Source of the DNA: Streptomyces griseocarneus
GTDB taxonomy: Bacteria; Actinomycetota; Actinomycetes; Streptomycetales; Streptomycetaceae
Assembly: GCA_003674045.1 (NCBI GenBank)
Contig: PENC01000002.1
Location: forward strand, 1,075,547-1,139,546
Direction of reading: 5' to 3'
Length of the DNA: 64,000 nucleotides
Positions 44,612-52,785 of this stretch are shown here, in pieces. The notes under the pieces were generated by a model. It was not told the DNA's origin. It saw only the letters and a program-made list of their open reading frames with translations, and did not search any database. Positions within the stretch are counted from its first letter, which is position 1, and every line of letters begins with the position of its first letter. The translations under genes and the position numbers were made by a program.

Positions 44612-44817
44612 CCCACCGTATTACTGGCCAGCTCCTCCGCTGTGATCTCAGAGGCCCACCCCTCGGGCGGTTCCTGGTAAGGACTGCACGCCCCGCAGTT
44701 GGGACACGTCCACCGCCCGTGGATGCCCTGCACGACGGACCCGCACCCGCTGCACGTGTCCGTCGTGTAGTAGGGCTCGCCGGGGAGGGCGTGGGGGCGC
44801 CAGGACTGTTCTTCCAT
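44587..44817 (-). CDS. Small zinc-ribbon protein
   Basis: 76 residues. Two CxxC pairs (TCSGCGSVV and WTCPNCGAC) separated by about 15 residues form a classic zinc ribbon, followed by an acidic tail (EITAEELASNTVGYDTPP). The ATG at 44817 is preferred. It overlaps the convergent membrane-protein reading frame by 25 bases. I do not recognise a function; it could be an adaptor or nucleic-acid-binding protein. Confidence 0.7.
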   Translation of the reverse strand: MEEQSWRPHALPGEPYYTTDTCSGCGSVVQGIHGRWTCPNCGACSPYQEPPEGWASEITAEELASNTVGYDTPPRV

Positions 44818-44916
44818 GGGGCCAGCGTGCCACGGTTGCGGCTTGCGCCGCGTACGCAGGCGGGATGGGTATCCGTACGGATGTGCGGGCGCGGGTGGTG
44901 TTCCTAGCGTGGCGGC

Positions 44917-45279
44917 ATGACCTCGATCCCGGATGTACCGAAGCGCCCGCAGACCGCGAGGCAGGGCGGCGGCTTGGACCCCGCCGTCGTATTCCTCGGG
45001 TGCGCGCTCCTGTGGGGATTCGCGGCCGTCGTCTTCTTCCTCCTTCCCGTTTCCGTGATGGGAAGTGACGGCTGCTACTCGGACAACGCCACCCAGCCCA
45101 TATGCTCCCTCGGAGTCCAGCAATTCGTCGTCTTCGGCCCAATGATCACCGCCCCGATCGCTGCCATTTTCGGCACCTGGGGCCTGTGCTCCCGCCGAGA
45201 ACTGGCCCCGATCGCATGGGTGGTCGCCATGCTGATACTCGGCGGCGTGTGGGTCACGGTGCGCAAGGTCCTCATGTAG
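44917..45279 (+). CDS. Small membrane protein with three hydrophobic segments
   Basis: 120 residues. Helices lie at about 25-48, 72-92 and 98-115, with an extracytoplasmic loop containing two cysteines (DGCYSDNATQPICS) that could pair. No family is recognised. The ATG at 44917 follows GTGGCGGC. It is divergent from the zinc-ribbon gene (99 bases apart). Confidence 0.7.
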   Translation: MTSIPDVPKRPQTARQGGGLDPAVVFLGCALLWGFAAVVFFLLPVSVMGSDGCYSDNATQPICSLGVQQFVVFGPMITAPIAAIFGTWGLCSRRELAPIAWVVAMLILGGVWVTVRKVLM

Positions 45280-45317
45280 CGGGGCAGAGAGTAGCCCCCC
45301 AAAGAGACTCCGGGACT

Positions 45318-45333
45318 CGAAGCTTGAGCTTCG
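45318..45333. terminator. Short palindromic hairpin downstream of the small membrane protein gene
   Basis: CGAAGCT-TG-AGCTTCG, 39 bases beyond the stop. The CTTGAGCTTCGGG part recurs near 45400. It may be a weak terminator. Confidence 0.4.
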
Positions 45334-45575
45334 GGCGCGGCAGCTCGCCATACCGACCCATGCGTGGACGGATTTCATAAGCCACGCCGCCACCGTCGCT
45401 TGAGCTTCGGGATTCGGACAGCGAGACCCGAGCGCCTTATCCAGGGAATGGGTGGTGAAGTTGAACCCACCCACCCTCCCAGTCGCGCCCAACGGGCGCC
45501 TACCACACTTCACTTGACTTTGGGTAGCCGAGTCGCGACGCTGCGCGCAAACCAGTAGCGTGCGCCACAGCAAAC
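45334..45575. other. Intergenic region before the leader hairpin
   Basis: About 240 bases without a convincing gene. It holds a second copy of CTTGAGCTTCGGG near 45401 and an imperfect GGGTGG/CCACCC pairing near 45450-45475. It should include the promoter for the downstream winged-helix gene; no clear hexamers are visible. Confidence 0.35.
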
Positions 45576-45611
45576 GGCCCCCGCAGGTGCTACCAACACC
45601 TAGCGAGGGCC
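45576..45611 (+). ncRNA. Structured leader hairpin upstream of the helix-turn-helix gene
   Basis: GGCCCCCGCAGGTG pairs with CACCTAGCGAGGGCC around a CTACCAA loop. That gives five base pairs, one bulged A, three pairs, one C-A mismatch and five pairs. It lies 30 bases before the ATG at 45641. I recall very similar stem-loops in front of comparable genes in other streptomycetes, but cannot verify this. It could be an attenuator or a regulator-binding RNA. Confidence 0.55.
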
Positions 45612-45640
45612 TGACCAACAAGATCGTCAGGAGCGATCTC

Positions 45641-46522
45641 ATGGCTGTAGGCCACCCTAGCGCTGACGCGCACCCATCCGCCTCCCCCGGCTACGGCAAG
45701 CGTTCCGCACCAGACCAGAAGCCCCGCACCGCAGGCGACTTCACACATCTCCCCGCCCGCGAGGCGTACATCGCCGCCTACATCGACCGCCTCCCCGACG
45801 GCGCCGCGATCGACATCAAAACCCTCGCCAAACAGCTCGCCGCCTTCGGACAGATGGCCGTCCGCACCGCCCTCCGCCTCCTCGAAACCGCAGGCCACCT
45901 CTTCCGCCGCCGCGAAACCGTCGGAGACGGCGGCACCCAATGGGTCTGGCGCACCTACTTCTCCCGCACCCCCCGCACCGAATCCTGGTGGAAGCGCCTC
46001 CTCAAGGGCGACATGCCCCCGGACGAGCCCAAGCCTCAGCCCCAGGAAGAAGCCCCGCGCCGCAGCGCGTACGGCATCCTCGCAGGCGCGGGACTCATCG
46101 ACCCCCGCATGTCCCTCTCCGCAGCCGAATGCGCCGAACTACGCCCCCTGGCCGAGGAATGGCTCGCACGCGGCGCCACCGAGAACGACATCGAACGCGC
46201 CCTCACCACCAACCTCCCACCCGAAGTCCACGTCCCCGGCGCCCTCGCCCGCCGACGCCTCACCGCCAAACTCCCTCCGCACCGCGAAGCACGCCCCGCA
46301 CCCGAGCCCGGCACCCCCATCACAGAGTGCAGAATCTGCCGCGCACCCGCACGCGGCCCACTCCCCGACGGCCGCTGCCGCACCTGCCGAGGCGACGACA
46401 ACCCGCACGAAGGATGGCTCGGCGAATCCTTCGCCGAGGATCTCCGCCGCAAGGTGGAAGCCGTCCGCGCAGGCATCCGCCGGGGTGGCGAACGCGTAAG
46501 CAATCACGGGCCCGCCTCATGA
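45641..46522 (+). CDS. Helix-turn-helix protein with C-terminal zinc-ribbon-like motif
   Basis: A 293-residue protein. Residues about 45-110 form a winged helix (AIDIKTLAKQLAAFGQMAVR, TALRLLETAGHLFRRRETVG). A helical middle follows, then a cysteine cluster (TECRICRAPARG, GRCRTCRGDDNP). The family is recurrent in streptomycetes and often in accessory loci, but its target is unknown. Almost every codon ends in C, unlike the neighbours. The ATG at 45641 follows CAGGAG. A structured leader precedes it. Confidence 0.8.
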   Translation: MAVGHPSADAHPSASPGYGKRSAPDQKPRTAGDFTHLPAREAYIAAYIDRLPDGAAIDIKTLAKQLAAFGQMAVRTALRLLETAGHLFRRRETVGDGGTQWVWRTYFSRTPRTESWWKRLLKGDMPPDEPKPQPQEEAPRRSAYGILAGAGLIDPRMSLSAAECAELRPLAEEWLARGATENDIERALTTNLPPEVHVPGALARRRLTAKLPPHREARPAPEPGTPITECRICRAPARGPLPDGRCRTCRGDDNPHEGWLGESFAEDLRRKVEAVRAGIRRGGERVSNHGPAS

Positions 46523-46692
46523 GAGATGTCCGCCAGATGCCGCTCCAGCCCCGTGCGGTACGAAGTGACGACCCTGACATCCTCGCGCCCCTCCGCCCGC
46601 TCGATACCGCGCCGGTACGCGGCGCAACGGATACAACCGCCCGCGTCCGTCTGCTCGACCGGCACGGGGAACACCGGCCAGTGGATCACCAC
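46504..46692 (-). CDS. Small Cys-containing protein, last of three overlapping genes
   Basis: 62 residues from GTG 46692 (GTG 46689 is an alternative). It contains CIRCAAYRRGIERAEGREDV, a CxxC followed by a basic helix. It overlaps the stop of the gene upstream by 4-7 bases and has AGGGGAA upstream, so it is translationally coupled. No function is recognised. The 3' end overlaps that of the convergent winged-helix gene by about 19 bases. Confidence 0.6.
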   Translation of the reverse strand: MVIHWPVFPVPVEQTDAGGCIRCAAYRRGIERAEGREDVRVVTSYRTGLERHLADISHEAGP

Positions 46693-47102
46693 ATCTTCCC
46701 CTGGCGGTTACGGAACGCGAGCTTGGCGGACAGGGCTTCGGACTGTGTGGCCGGGCGGAAGCCCGTGGTACGCCGTGGCTCCTCGTCATCCGGGAGCCGC
46801 AAGATCACCTCTTCGCCGTCCCATCCGATGACCTCACCCGCGTGACCATCACCGACCGACGTGTCGACGGCGAAGTCACCGAGTCCCGGCACCCATGCGG
46901 GCGCCTCCCCCTGCATGTGACGCTTGGCGCAGTGATCCGTCAAAGCAGCGTCGATCTCGTCGCCACGCTTCCGGTACCCGTCCCGCTCCTGAAGCAGGCT
47001 GACGCAGGCCGGGCAGTCCACGTAGTGGATCGAGCCGATCGCCGACGACAGCGGCAGTGACACGACCGGCGGGGACGGAACGAGCGGGCGAGGCGTCACC
47101 AT
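46686..47102 (-). CDS. Small protein with a C/C/C/H motif, second of three overlapping genes
   Basis: 138 residues (from ATG 47102; GTG 47099 possible). A central VDCPACVSLLQERDGYRKRG and DHCAKRHMQG form a possible zinc-binding CxxC...CxxxH, followed by a domain with VIGWDGEEVILRLPDDEE. No family is recognised. It overlaps both neighbours (59-residue gene upstream, 62-residue gene downstream), so the three form one operon divergent from the XRE regulator. Confidence 0.65.
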   Translation of the reverse strand: MVTPRPLVPSPPVVSLPLSSAIGSIHYVDCPACVSLLQERDGYRKRGDEIDAALTDHCAKRHMQGEAPAWVPGLGDFAVDTSVGDGHAGEVIGWDGEEVILRLPDDEEPRRTTGFRPATQSEALSAKLAFRNRQGKMW

Positions 47103-47275
47103 GACGACCTCACAACCGGGTCCGTCTCCACGATGTACGGGCCAGCCTGAAAATTCCGGCCGGCATGGGTCCACTGCTGGTCTTCGAGACGCTCGACAGG
47201 TGCGTTGTCGGGCACTCCCTGATCGGTTCGCGCCCCCTTGCCCGTTCTGGACTGCTTCTGCCTGCGCTCTGCCAT
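47096..47275 (-). CDS. Very small hydrophilic protein, first of three overlapping genes
   Basis: 59 residues beginning MAERRQKQSRTGKGARTDQG, basic at the N-terminus, then acidic and aromatic (RLEDQQWTHAGRNFQAGPYI). A clear AAAGGAGCAGG site precedes the ATG. Its stop overlaps the next start by seven bases. It resembles small proteins often encoded beside XRE regulators in streptomycetes, but I cannot name a family. Confidence 0.6.
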   Translation of the reverse strand: MAERRQKQSRTGKGARTDQGVPDNAPVERLEDQQWTHAGRNFQAGPYIVETDPVVRSSW

Positions 47276-47447
47276 GTCCGCCTGCTCCTTTCGGGTGGTC
47301 CACGCCCTGGGGCCGACAGAACGGGCGGCCGCAGAGGTCTCGCTGCTCCCCAACCGTCCGGGCTTGGGGGGCACCGCTTTTGACTCGCCATGAGCGACTT
47401 CACACGTTGGCGGTGTACACCGAGTCAGCAGCCCTCATCCCAAGCGA

Positions 47448-47467
47448 AAGTGCACAAGAAGTGCACA
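47448..47467. promoter_or_regulatory. Tandem AAGTGCACA operator between the XRE gene and the small-gene operon
   Basis: Two copies of AAGTGCACA spaced 11 bases apart, about one helical turn; each contains the palindrome TGCA/GTGCAC. It lies 172 bases upstream of the small-gene operon and 68 bases upstream of the regulator. It is a good candidate site for the XRE protein itself. Confidence 0.55.
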
Positions 47468-47534
47468 GCTTCGAGGCGTGGGTAGGCCACCCTTGAGGCA
47501 CGGTCACACCACCGCCGATCGGAAGAGCGTGCGT

Positions 47535-48704
47535 ATGAGTGGAATCAGTGAAGTGCCCGGTCCTGGCGCCAACGTGGCGGCGCTTCGCAAGCAGCGGGGC
47601 TGGAGCCAGGACCGGTTGGCCTTCGAGGCCGGTATCTCCAAGTCGATGCTGGGCAAGATCGAGCGCGGTCAGCGAACACTCACCCAGGGCGTCGCGGCCT
47701 CGATCGCACGTGCCTGCGGGCTCGCACTCGAAGAGGTGCTGGGGCAGGCCCCTGCGTCGTCAGAAGAGGCATTGGAGTCTCTCAACACCGCCATCCGGCG
47801 CTTCGACATCCCTCGGGAGCCCGAGAGGACCGCAGCCGGGTTGAAGCAGGGGCTCGCCGAAATGGTCGTGCTCAGGGGCAACGCCGACCTGGGTCAGGTC
47901 CTCGCGAAGCTGCCCGGCCTGGTGTCCGGCGCACAGAATCACGCGCATGCCACGAACACTCCGGAAGCATGGGCGATGGTGGCAGAGGCATACAGTACGG
48001 TCTATTGGCTGGCCGCCCGACACCGATGGATGCTCCTCGCGGACCTCGCCGTGACCAAGCAGAAGCTGGCCGCCGCCCAAGCCGACCCGGTCACGATGGC
48101 GATCGCCGCCCGGGACATGGCCGGAATCCACCTGAATCACGGATTCTTCGAGGACGGGCTCGCTGTCGTCGATCAAGCAATCTGCCAAGCCGAGAGGCAG
48201 CCCGCTGGACAGTGGCGCTCGTACGCGCTGGGGATTCTTCACCTCCGCGGAATGACCCTGGCAGGGCGCCTGAAGGACAAAAATACGGCAGACAGGCACA
48301 TCGCAGGCGCCTGGAGGCTGGCAGAGGATTTCAATCACGATGTGAATCGCCTAGGAATCCACTTCGGGCCTCAAAACACCGCCGTGCACGTCGTCGCGAC
48401 TTCAGGGGACCTCAACCGTCACCAGGGCGCCATCGCCATCATGGAAGACTTCGGGGACGACAACCCCTTGACGTTGCCGGCGACCAGGACGAGCCCGCTT
48501 CACATGAACATCGCGCGCTCCAAGCTCGCCCTGAACGACAGGGAGGGCGCATTGGACGAACTGGAAAAGGCGTGGTCCCTTGCCCCTCAGATGGCCAGGG
48601 TGCATCCGACGAGCCAGGAACTCCTTCGCGTGCTCACCATGATGCACAAGAGGAGCAATCCGAGGCTGACCCGCCTTGCGAGGAAGGCCAATATCAAGAT
48701 CTGA
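47535..48704 (+). CDS. XRE-family regulator with TPR-like C-terminal domain
   Basis: 389 residues. The helix-turn-helix (NVAALRKQRGWSQDRLAFEA, GISKSMLGKIERGQRTLTQG) is at residues 10-60. The C-terminal 300 residues are helical repeats (AIAARDMAGIHLNHGFFEDG) like the TPR domains of peptide- or small-molecule-sensing regulators (inference). The ATG at 47535 (MSGISEVPGPG) is chosen; GTG six bases earlier is possible. It is divergent from three small genes, with a tandem operator-like repeat between. Confidence 0.88.
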   Translation: MSGISEVPGPGANVAALRKQRGWSQDRLAFEAGISKSMLGKIERGQRTLTQGVAASIARACGLALEEVLGQAPASSEEALESLNTAIRRFDIPREPERTAAGLKQGLAEMVVLRGNADLGQVLAKLPGLVSGAQNHAHATNTPEAWAMVAEAYSTVYWLAARHRWMLLADLAVTKQKLAAAQADPVTMAIAARDMAGIHLNHGFFEDGLAVVDQAICQAERQPAGQWRSYALGILHLRGMTLAGRLKDKNTADRHIAGAWRLAEDFNHDVNRLGIHFGPQNTAVHVVATSGDLNRHQGAIAIMEDFGDDNPLTLPATRTSPLHMNIARSKLALNDREGALDELEKAWSLAPQMARVHPTSQELLRVLTMMHKRSNPRLTRLARKANIKI

Positions 48705-48742
48705 TGGCAATGCGTTCCGTACGCCCGCCCGATTGCGCCTCG

Positions 48743-49303
48743 TCAGAACTCACGCCTGAGGTCGGTCCCGGCAGGCGCTTGGAAGCACGCCGAAACCACA
48801 CTCACAGTGATCATCGACTGCCCGTCAGGCTTCCCTTTCACCCACGTGAAATGAGCGGCGTAGCGATCCTGCTTGTTCTCCGCGAGGATTTCCGGATCCT
48901 GGTCCGCGCTTTCACTCTTCCCGTCCTTCAGGATCTTCCACCCGGCCCCCGGAAGTTTTGTCCGCAGGTTTTCCATGCCCTGCTCAAGGGTCTCGTTGGA
49001 CACGCCATAAACAGATCATGGGTGACGCATCATGTAGAGGCCCTCATCCTTGGACATGCCATCACAAGCCGAGACACCGGGGCCCGGCTGGGTAACCTTG
49101 CCCTTCACTCCGGCCATTTCCAGCAGAGAGCTGGATGTGAACTTGATCTGCTTGCGAGCCGTATCGACATCCCGTTCGACCGGGGTGTAGTTGAGTCTCT
49201 TCACTTCACTGGAACATCCCACAGAGACGATCGTCAAAGATGCTCCGAGGAGCACAGCAACAACCCCTCGCCGCCCATGGCACTGCCTGTCACCCCTACG
49301 CAT
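48743..49303 (-). pseudogene. Lipoprotein gene interrupted by in-frame TGA
   Basis: The ATG at 49303 has a GGAGG five bases upstream and gives a lipoprotein signal ending in IVSVGCSSEVK. The frame runs 95 residues to a TGA at 49016-49018 (just after YMMRHP) and continues in the same frame for 90 residues (SVYGVSNETLEQGMENLRTK...FQAPAGTDLRREF). With Trp at the stop it would be a single 186-residue lipoprotein. It lies downstream of the mycosin gene on the same strand, so it may belong to the type VII-like cluster. Confidence 0.7.
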
Positions 49304-49400
49304 GGATGCCTCCGTCGTCACCTCCGGCGGAGGCCAGGCGTATTCGGGCATCGGTCATGGCAGGTTCTCTCCCGTGTGAATGGCGAAAGGTGGCGAAAGG

Positions 49401-50621
49401 TCAGTTGCCCGTACGGCGCCGACGCGTGATGAGGATTGCGACCGTGGCTGCTGCGGCGACGGCCACGGCTACGCCGACTCCTGCGGCGAGCCACGTGCTG
49501 TCCAGGCCGTTGTCGCTCTCGTCGTCGTGCGAGGGTACTGCCGCGGGCTTCTGCGGTTGCGCCTGTGCTTTTCCAGCTGCGGACTTGGATTCCGAGGCAC
49601 CCTGGAGCGGACTCACGTCGGCCGGGCCCGGGTCGCCGGGGTCCTTCAGGGCGATGCGGGGGCGGACGGCGCCGTAGCCGAGGAAATCGCTGCGGCTTTT
49701 CTTTCCGTCGTTGCCACCTGCGGTGTTGATGAGGACGCGGGCGATCTGGTTGGCGGTCCAGGTGGGGTGCACGGACCAGATGAGGGCGGCGGAGGCGGAG
49801 GCGAGGGCAGTGGCGGCGCTAGTGCCGTGCCCTTTACAGAGTTCCGTGCCACCTGCGCATGCGGCGACGATGTCCTCGCCTGGTGCGGCGAGGGTGACCT
49901 GTGGTCCGTGCTGTGATTCCTTGGTCGCGTACGCATCGCGATTGTTCGCCGCCACGCCCAGGACACCCGGGAAGCCCGCCGGGTACTCGACATCGTTTCC
50001 CTTGTCCCCGCTGTTCCCCACGGCCGCGAAGATCAGTTTCCCCTTGTCCAGAGCGTATTGAACGGCCTGCTCCAGCTCCGGGCTCTTCCCCTGGTTCCCC
50101 ATGGAAATGTTGAGGATCTTGGCGTCGCTGTCCGCCGCGTAACGGATGGCGGCGCTCACAGTCCTGGCGAAGTTCTTCTTGTTCTCGGCCTCGTTCCTGG
50201 CTTCCGATCCGTTGGTGACCCGCAACGGCAGAATCTTGGTGCCGGGCGCAAGGCCGAACGATCCGTCCATGGCTGACCGCTTGCCTGTCGCCGCGATCAG
50301 CGCAGCCATCTGCGTACCGTGGTTCTCGGGGTCGGCGTGCGCGCCACCGGGCTGACCCGAGAAATCCCGGCCTTCCAAGACCTGGCCTCGAAGATCCGAC
50401 AGGCTGTCGTCCACCCCGGTGTCGATCACCGCGACGGTGACACCCTGACCGGTGCTGGTCTCCCACATTTCGTCGGCGTGCATCGCGTCGAGGTGCCACT
50501 GCTGCGAGCGAATGGACTCCGCATGCGCCGGCACCGCCGCCACGCCGACAAACAAGCAGCCGACTACCCAACTCGCTGCTCGCAACGCCGTGGTACGCCG
50601 CCGTCCTTCCATGGCCCGCAT
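49401..50621 (-). CDS. Mycosin-like subtilase of a type VII secretion locus
   Basis: A 406-residue S8 serine protease. A signal peptide (ASWVVGCLFVGVAAVPAHA) precedes a catalytic domain with Asp (TVAVIDTGVDDSL), His (ENHGTQMAALIAA) and Ser (GHGTSAATALASA). A Pro/Ala linker and C-terminal membrane helix (LAAGVGVAVAVAAAATVAIL) with ITRRRRTG tail follow, giving the MycP architecture. The ATG at 50621 fits an AAGGGG site seven bases upstream. Mycosins stabilise and process ESX systems, but no ESX ATPase or channel gene is in the window. Confidence 0.9.
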   Translation of the reverse strand: MRAMEGRRRTTALRAASWVVGCLFVGVAAVPAHAESIRSQQWHLDAMHADEMWETSTGQGVTVAVIDTGVDDSLSDLRGQVLEGRDFSGQPGGAHADPENHGTQMAALIAATGKRSAMDGSFGLAPGTKILPLRVTNGSEARNEAENKKNFARTVSAAIRYAADSDAKILNISMGNQGKSPELEQAVQYALDKGKLIFAAVGNSGDKGNDVEYPAGFPGVLGVAANNRDAYATKESQHGPQVTLAAPGEDIVAACAGGTELCKGHGTSAATALASASAALIWSVHPTWTANQIARVLINTAGGNDGKKSRSDFLGYGAVRPRIALKDPGDPGPADVSPLQGASESKSAAGKAQAQPQKPAAVPSHDDESDNGLDSTWLAAGVGVAVAVAAAATVAILITRRRRTGN

Positions 50622-50655
50622 GCACATTCCCCTTGAAATCAGCCGCACGATGAGT

Positions 50656-52212
50656 TCATTCAATGACCGGCGGCACCACTCGGCGACCACCCTGACGCCA
50701 AGTCCCTTCGTCCTCGACGAGATAGTCGGGGCGCTGGCCGCCCTGCCGCCGCTTCGCGTTCGCGCCGGACACCCCTGGAATCGGAGCCGCTCCTGGCACG
50801 GCCGAAGCACCGCTGCGGGGAAGGCCGGTGCCACCCTGCGTGAAAGCACCTGCTGCGGATGTGCCCGGGCGGCCGCCGGGGCGCCCACCTACAACGCCGC
50901 CAGGCTCGGACGCATAGCTACGCCCACGCGGTCCGGATGCCTGTCGACCAGGGCTCATGCCACCGATGCCGCCAGCAGCACCCGGCCCGTAGGTGCCCGC
51001 CGGACGGCCCACCCCTTGGCCAGGCTCAGTGCCGATGACCGTGCCGCGCGGAACCGAGCCTCCGGACTGCCCCGGAGGGCCCGTTACCGGACGGCCTCCG
51101 ACAACACCCGGCTCGGAAACACGGGGCACCGACGGAACAGGGCGTCCGTTCACCGTTCCCTGGCCACCGGTCTCAGGGGGCCGAGTCGTGCCGGGAAACC
51201 GGCTGCCGATGTCCGGCACCGAGCGACCCGGTTCGGGACGCGCTACCGGCGGCGGCATGGGAAAGCGGGTCTGCGGTGCGGGGTCATGCGCTGGTCCACT
51301 GTCGGAAGGGTGTCCCGGCACGGTACGAGACGGCCTGTCCGGAATGGTCGGCGTCGGGGGCAGGCTGTCGATCTCGGTGTGAGGATGACGCTCGGGCGGG
51401 CGAGGGACCGTATGCTCGCTCCCGTGAGTACCAGGGCGCGGCACCGCCGTACCGTGGCTCGGCTGCTGAGACCCCGATGCAGCGCCGCCCGTCGACTGGC
51501 CGGAAGCCGCCCCTGAACCGGCACTGGCCAGACCTGGCGAGTTGTCCGCTCCAGCCGATTGCAGATAGCCGATGTCGCCCCTGTGATCGCCCTGCTTCGG
51601 CATCACTACATCCGGCATCACCGGAAACTTGGGCCGCTCAACCCGCGAAATCTGCACCCCCGTCTCGTGGTACTGCTCCGACAGCGCCTTCATCAGCTCG
51701 GCCGCCGCCGCACGGTCGTCGTCCAGTTGCTTCTGGGCTCCGGCCGCTTGGCCCGCGGTGGGGCCGCCGGGCACGTTGAGGGCGCGCTGCTTGCCCGACT
51801 TCAGGTCCTCCAGTCCCTGGGCGGCGGTGACCTGGGGGTGGTGCTCGTCGTAGGAGGCGAGGAGGGCTTTCGCGGCGGCGTTGACCTTCGGCATGCGCTT
51901 GGCGCTGCCGAGCGTGGTGCCCGCGTAGCCGACCCACAAGGACGCCGTATCCGCGTACTCGCTCAGGTGGAGCGTGGCGTTGGCCATGTCGGAGCCCCAG
52001 ATGCGGAAGGCCTCGCCGCCTTCGCCCTGCCAGTGGACCTCCTCCATGTGCTTCTTGAGGTCTTCGCTGAGCTTCTTGATGGCACGGGAGGCGCCGTTCA
52101 GTTTGAGGGAGATCGCGTTGACGCGGTCGACGTCCGCGTGTTCCACCAACGCCAGAAGCTGCTCGTGCGAGAAGCCGTGGAAGTCCTCAGGAGTGAAAGA
52201 GAGGTTGGTCAT
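50656..52212 (-). CDS. WXG100-like N-terminal protein with long Pro/Gly-rich tail (type VII substrate candidate)
   Basis: 518 residues. The N-terminal 160 residues are helical with a WxG turn (EVHWQGEGGEAFRIWG), as in PPE/WXG100-type ESX substrates. The remaining ~300 residues are low complexity, rich in Pro, Gly, Ser and Arg, with short recurring blocks (GGRPVTGPPGQSGG and similar), ending in YLVEDEGTWRQGG. Such tails occur in actinobacterial T7SS substrates. It is encoded 34 bases upstream of the mycosin and 21 bases after a second ESX-like gene, all in one operon. Confidence 0.82.
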   Translation of the reverse strand: MTNLSFTPEDFHGFSHEQLLALVEHADVDRVNAISLKLNGASRAIKKLSEDLKKHMEEVHWQGEGGEAFRIWGSDMANATLHLSEYADTASLWVGYAGTTLGSAKRMPKVNAAAKALLASYDEHHPQVTAAQGLEDLKSGKQRALNVPGGPTAGQAAGAQKQLDDDRAAAAELMKALSEQYHETGVQISRVERPKFPVMPDVVMPKQGDHRGDIGYLQSAGADNSPGLASAGSGAASGQSTGGAASGSQQPSHGTAVPRPGTHGSEHTVPRPPERHPHTEIDSLPPTPTIPDRPSRTVPGHPSDSGPAHDPAPQTRFPMPPPVARPEPGRSVPDIGSRFPGTTRPPETGGQGTVNGRPVPSVPRVSEPGVVGGRPVTGPPGQSGGSVPRGTVIGTEPGQGVGRPAGTYGPGAAGGIGGMSPGRQASGPRGRSYASEPGGVVGGRPGGRPGTSAAGAFTQGGTGLPRSGASAVPGAAPIPGVSGANAKRRQGGQRPDYLVEDEGTWRQGGRRVVPPVIE

Positions 52213-52233
52213 GTGGTCTGGCTTCTCCCTTCC

Positions 52234-52686
52234 TTACATGCCCGACTTGGGGCCGCTGCCGTGCTGGTCCGTCTTCTTCTGCGCCGCCGACGCCGCCCCA
52301 CTCCGCTGCTGCTTCAGCCGCTCCTGGACCTCCCACATCCGGTCGCGCTGCTCCACGTCCGTGTTCGCGTAATCGCCGCGCGCCCCCAGGACCGCCAGGC
52401 CCATGGCCTCGATCTGGTCGTTGAGGAGGCGGGAGAGGGTGGTGAGGTCCTCGTGGACGTTGCGGTAGACGCCGTACAGCGCGTCCGCCGCGCGGAAACC
52501 CGTACCGAGGTTGGCTGCCGTCAGGGCGTCGTCCGCCATGCGGGTCGGGGCCGCGTCCGAGTCGCCGAGGTCCGTGAGGAGGTCGTCCACGCGGCCCTTG
52601 AACTTCTTCAGGGACGCCAGTTCGGCGAAGAGCCCGCCGTCCCCGCCTCCGCTCCCGGAAGGCGCCCCGGAAGAGTCCGTACTCAC
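52234..52686 (-). CDS. ESX-type small helical protein with YxxxD motif
   Basis: 150 residues from GTG 52686 (ATG 52710 is an alternative). The acidic Gly/Ser-rich N-terminus is followed by a mainly helical region (FAELASLKKFKGRVDDLLTD, LLNDQIEAMGLAVLGARGDY). A YANTD (YxxxD) sequence near residue 120 resembles the type VII secretion signal. There is no WxG. It is the first gene of an operon with the WXG protein and mycosin, so it may be the partner in a secreted heterodimer. Confidence 0.75.
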   Translation of the reverse strand: MSTDSSGAPSGSGGGDGGLFAELASLKKFKGRVDDLLTDLGDSDAAPTRMADDALTAANLGTGFRAADALYGVYRNVHEDLTTLSRLLNDQIEAMGLAVLGARGDYANTDVEQRDRMWEVQERLKQQRSGAASAAQKKTDQHGSGPKSGM

Positions 52687-52785
52687 GTGTGCATCACTGC
52701 CTCTCCCCATGCGGCACGACCCAGAGATCACTTCAGTGTGCACACACTACGGTCAGCCGCTGACAGCTCACATGAGTACGAATAC

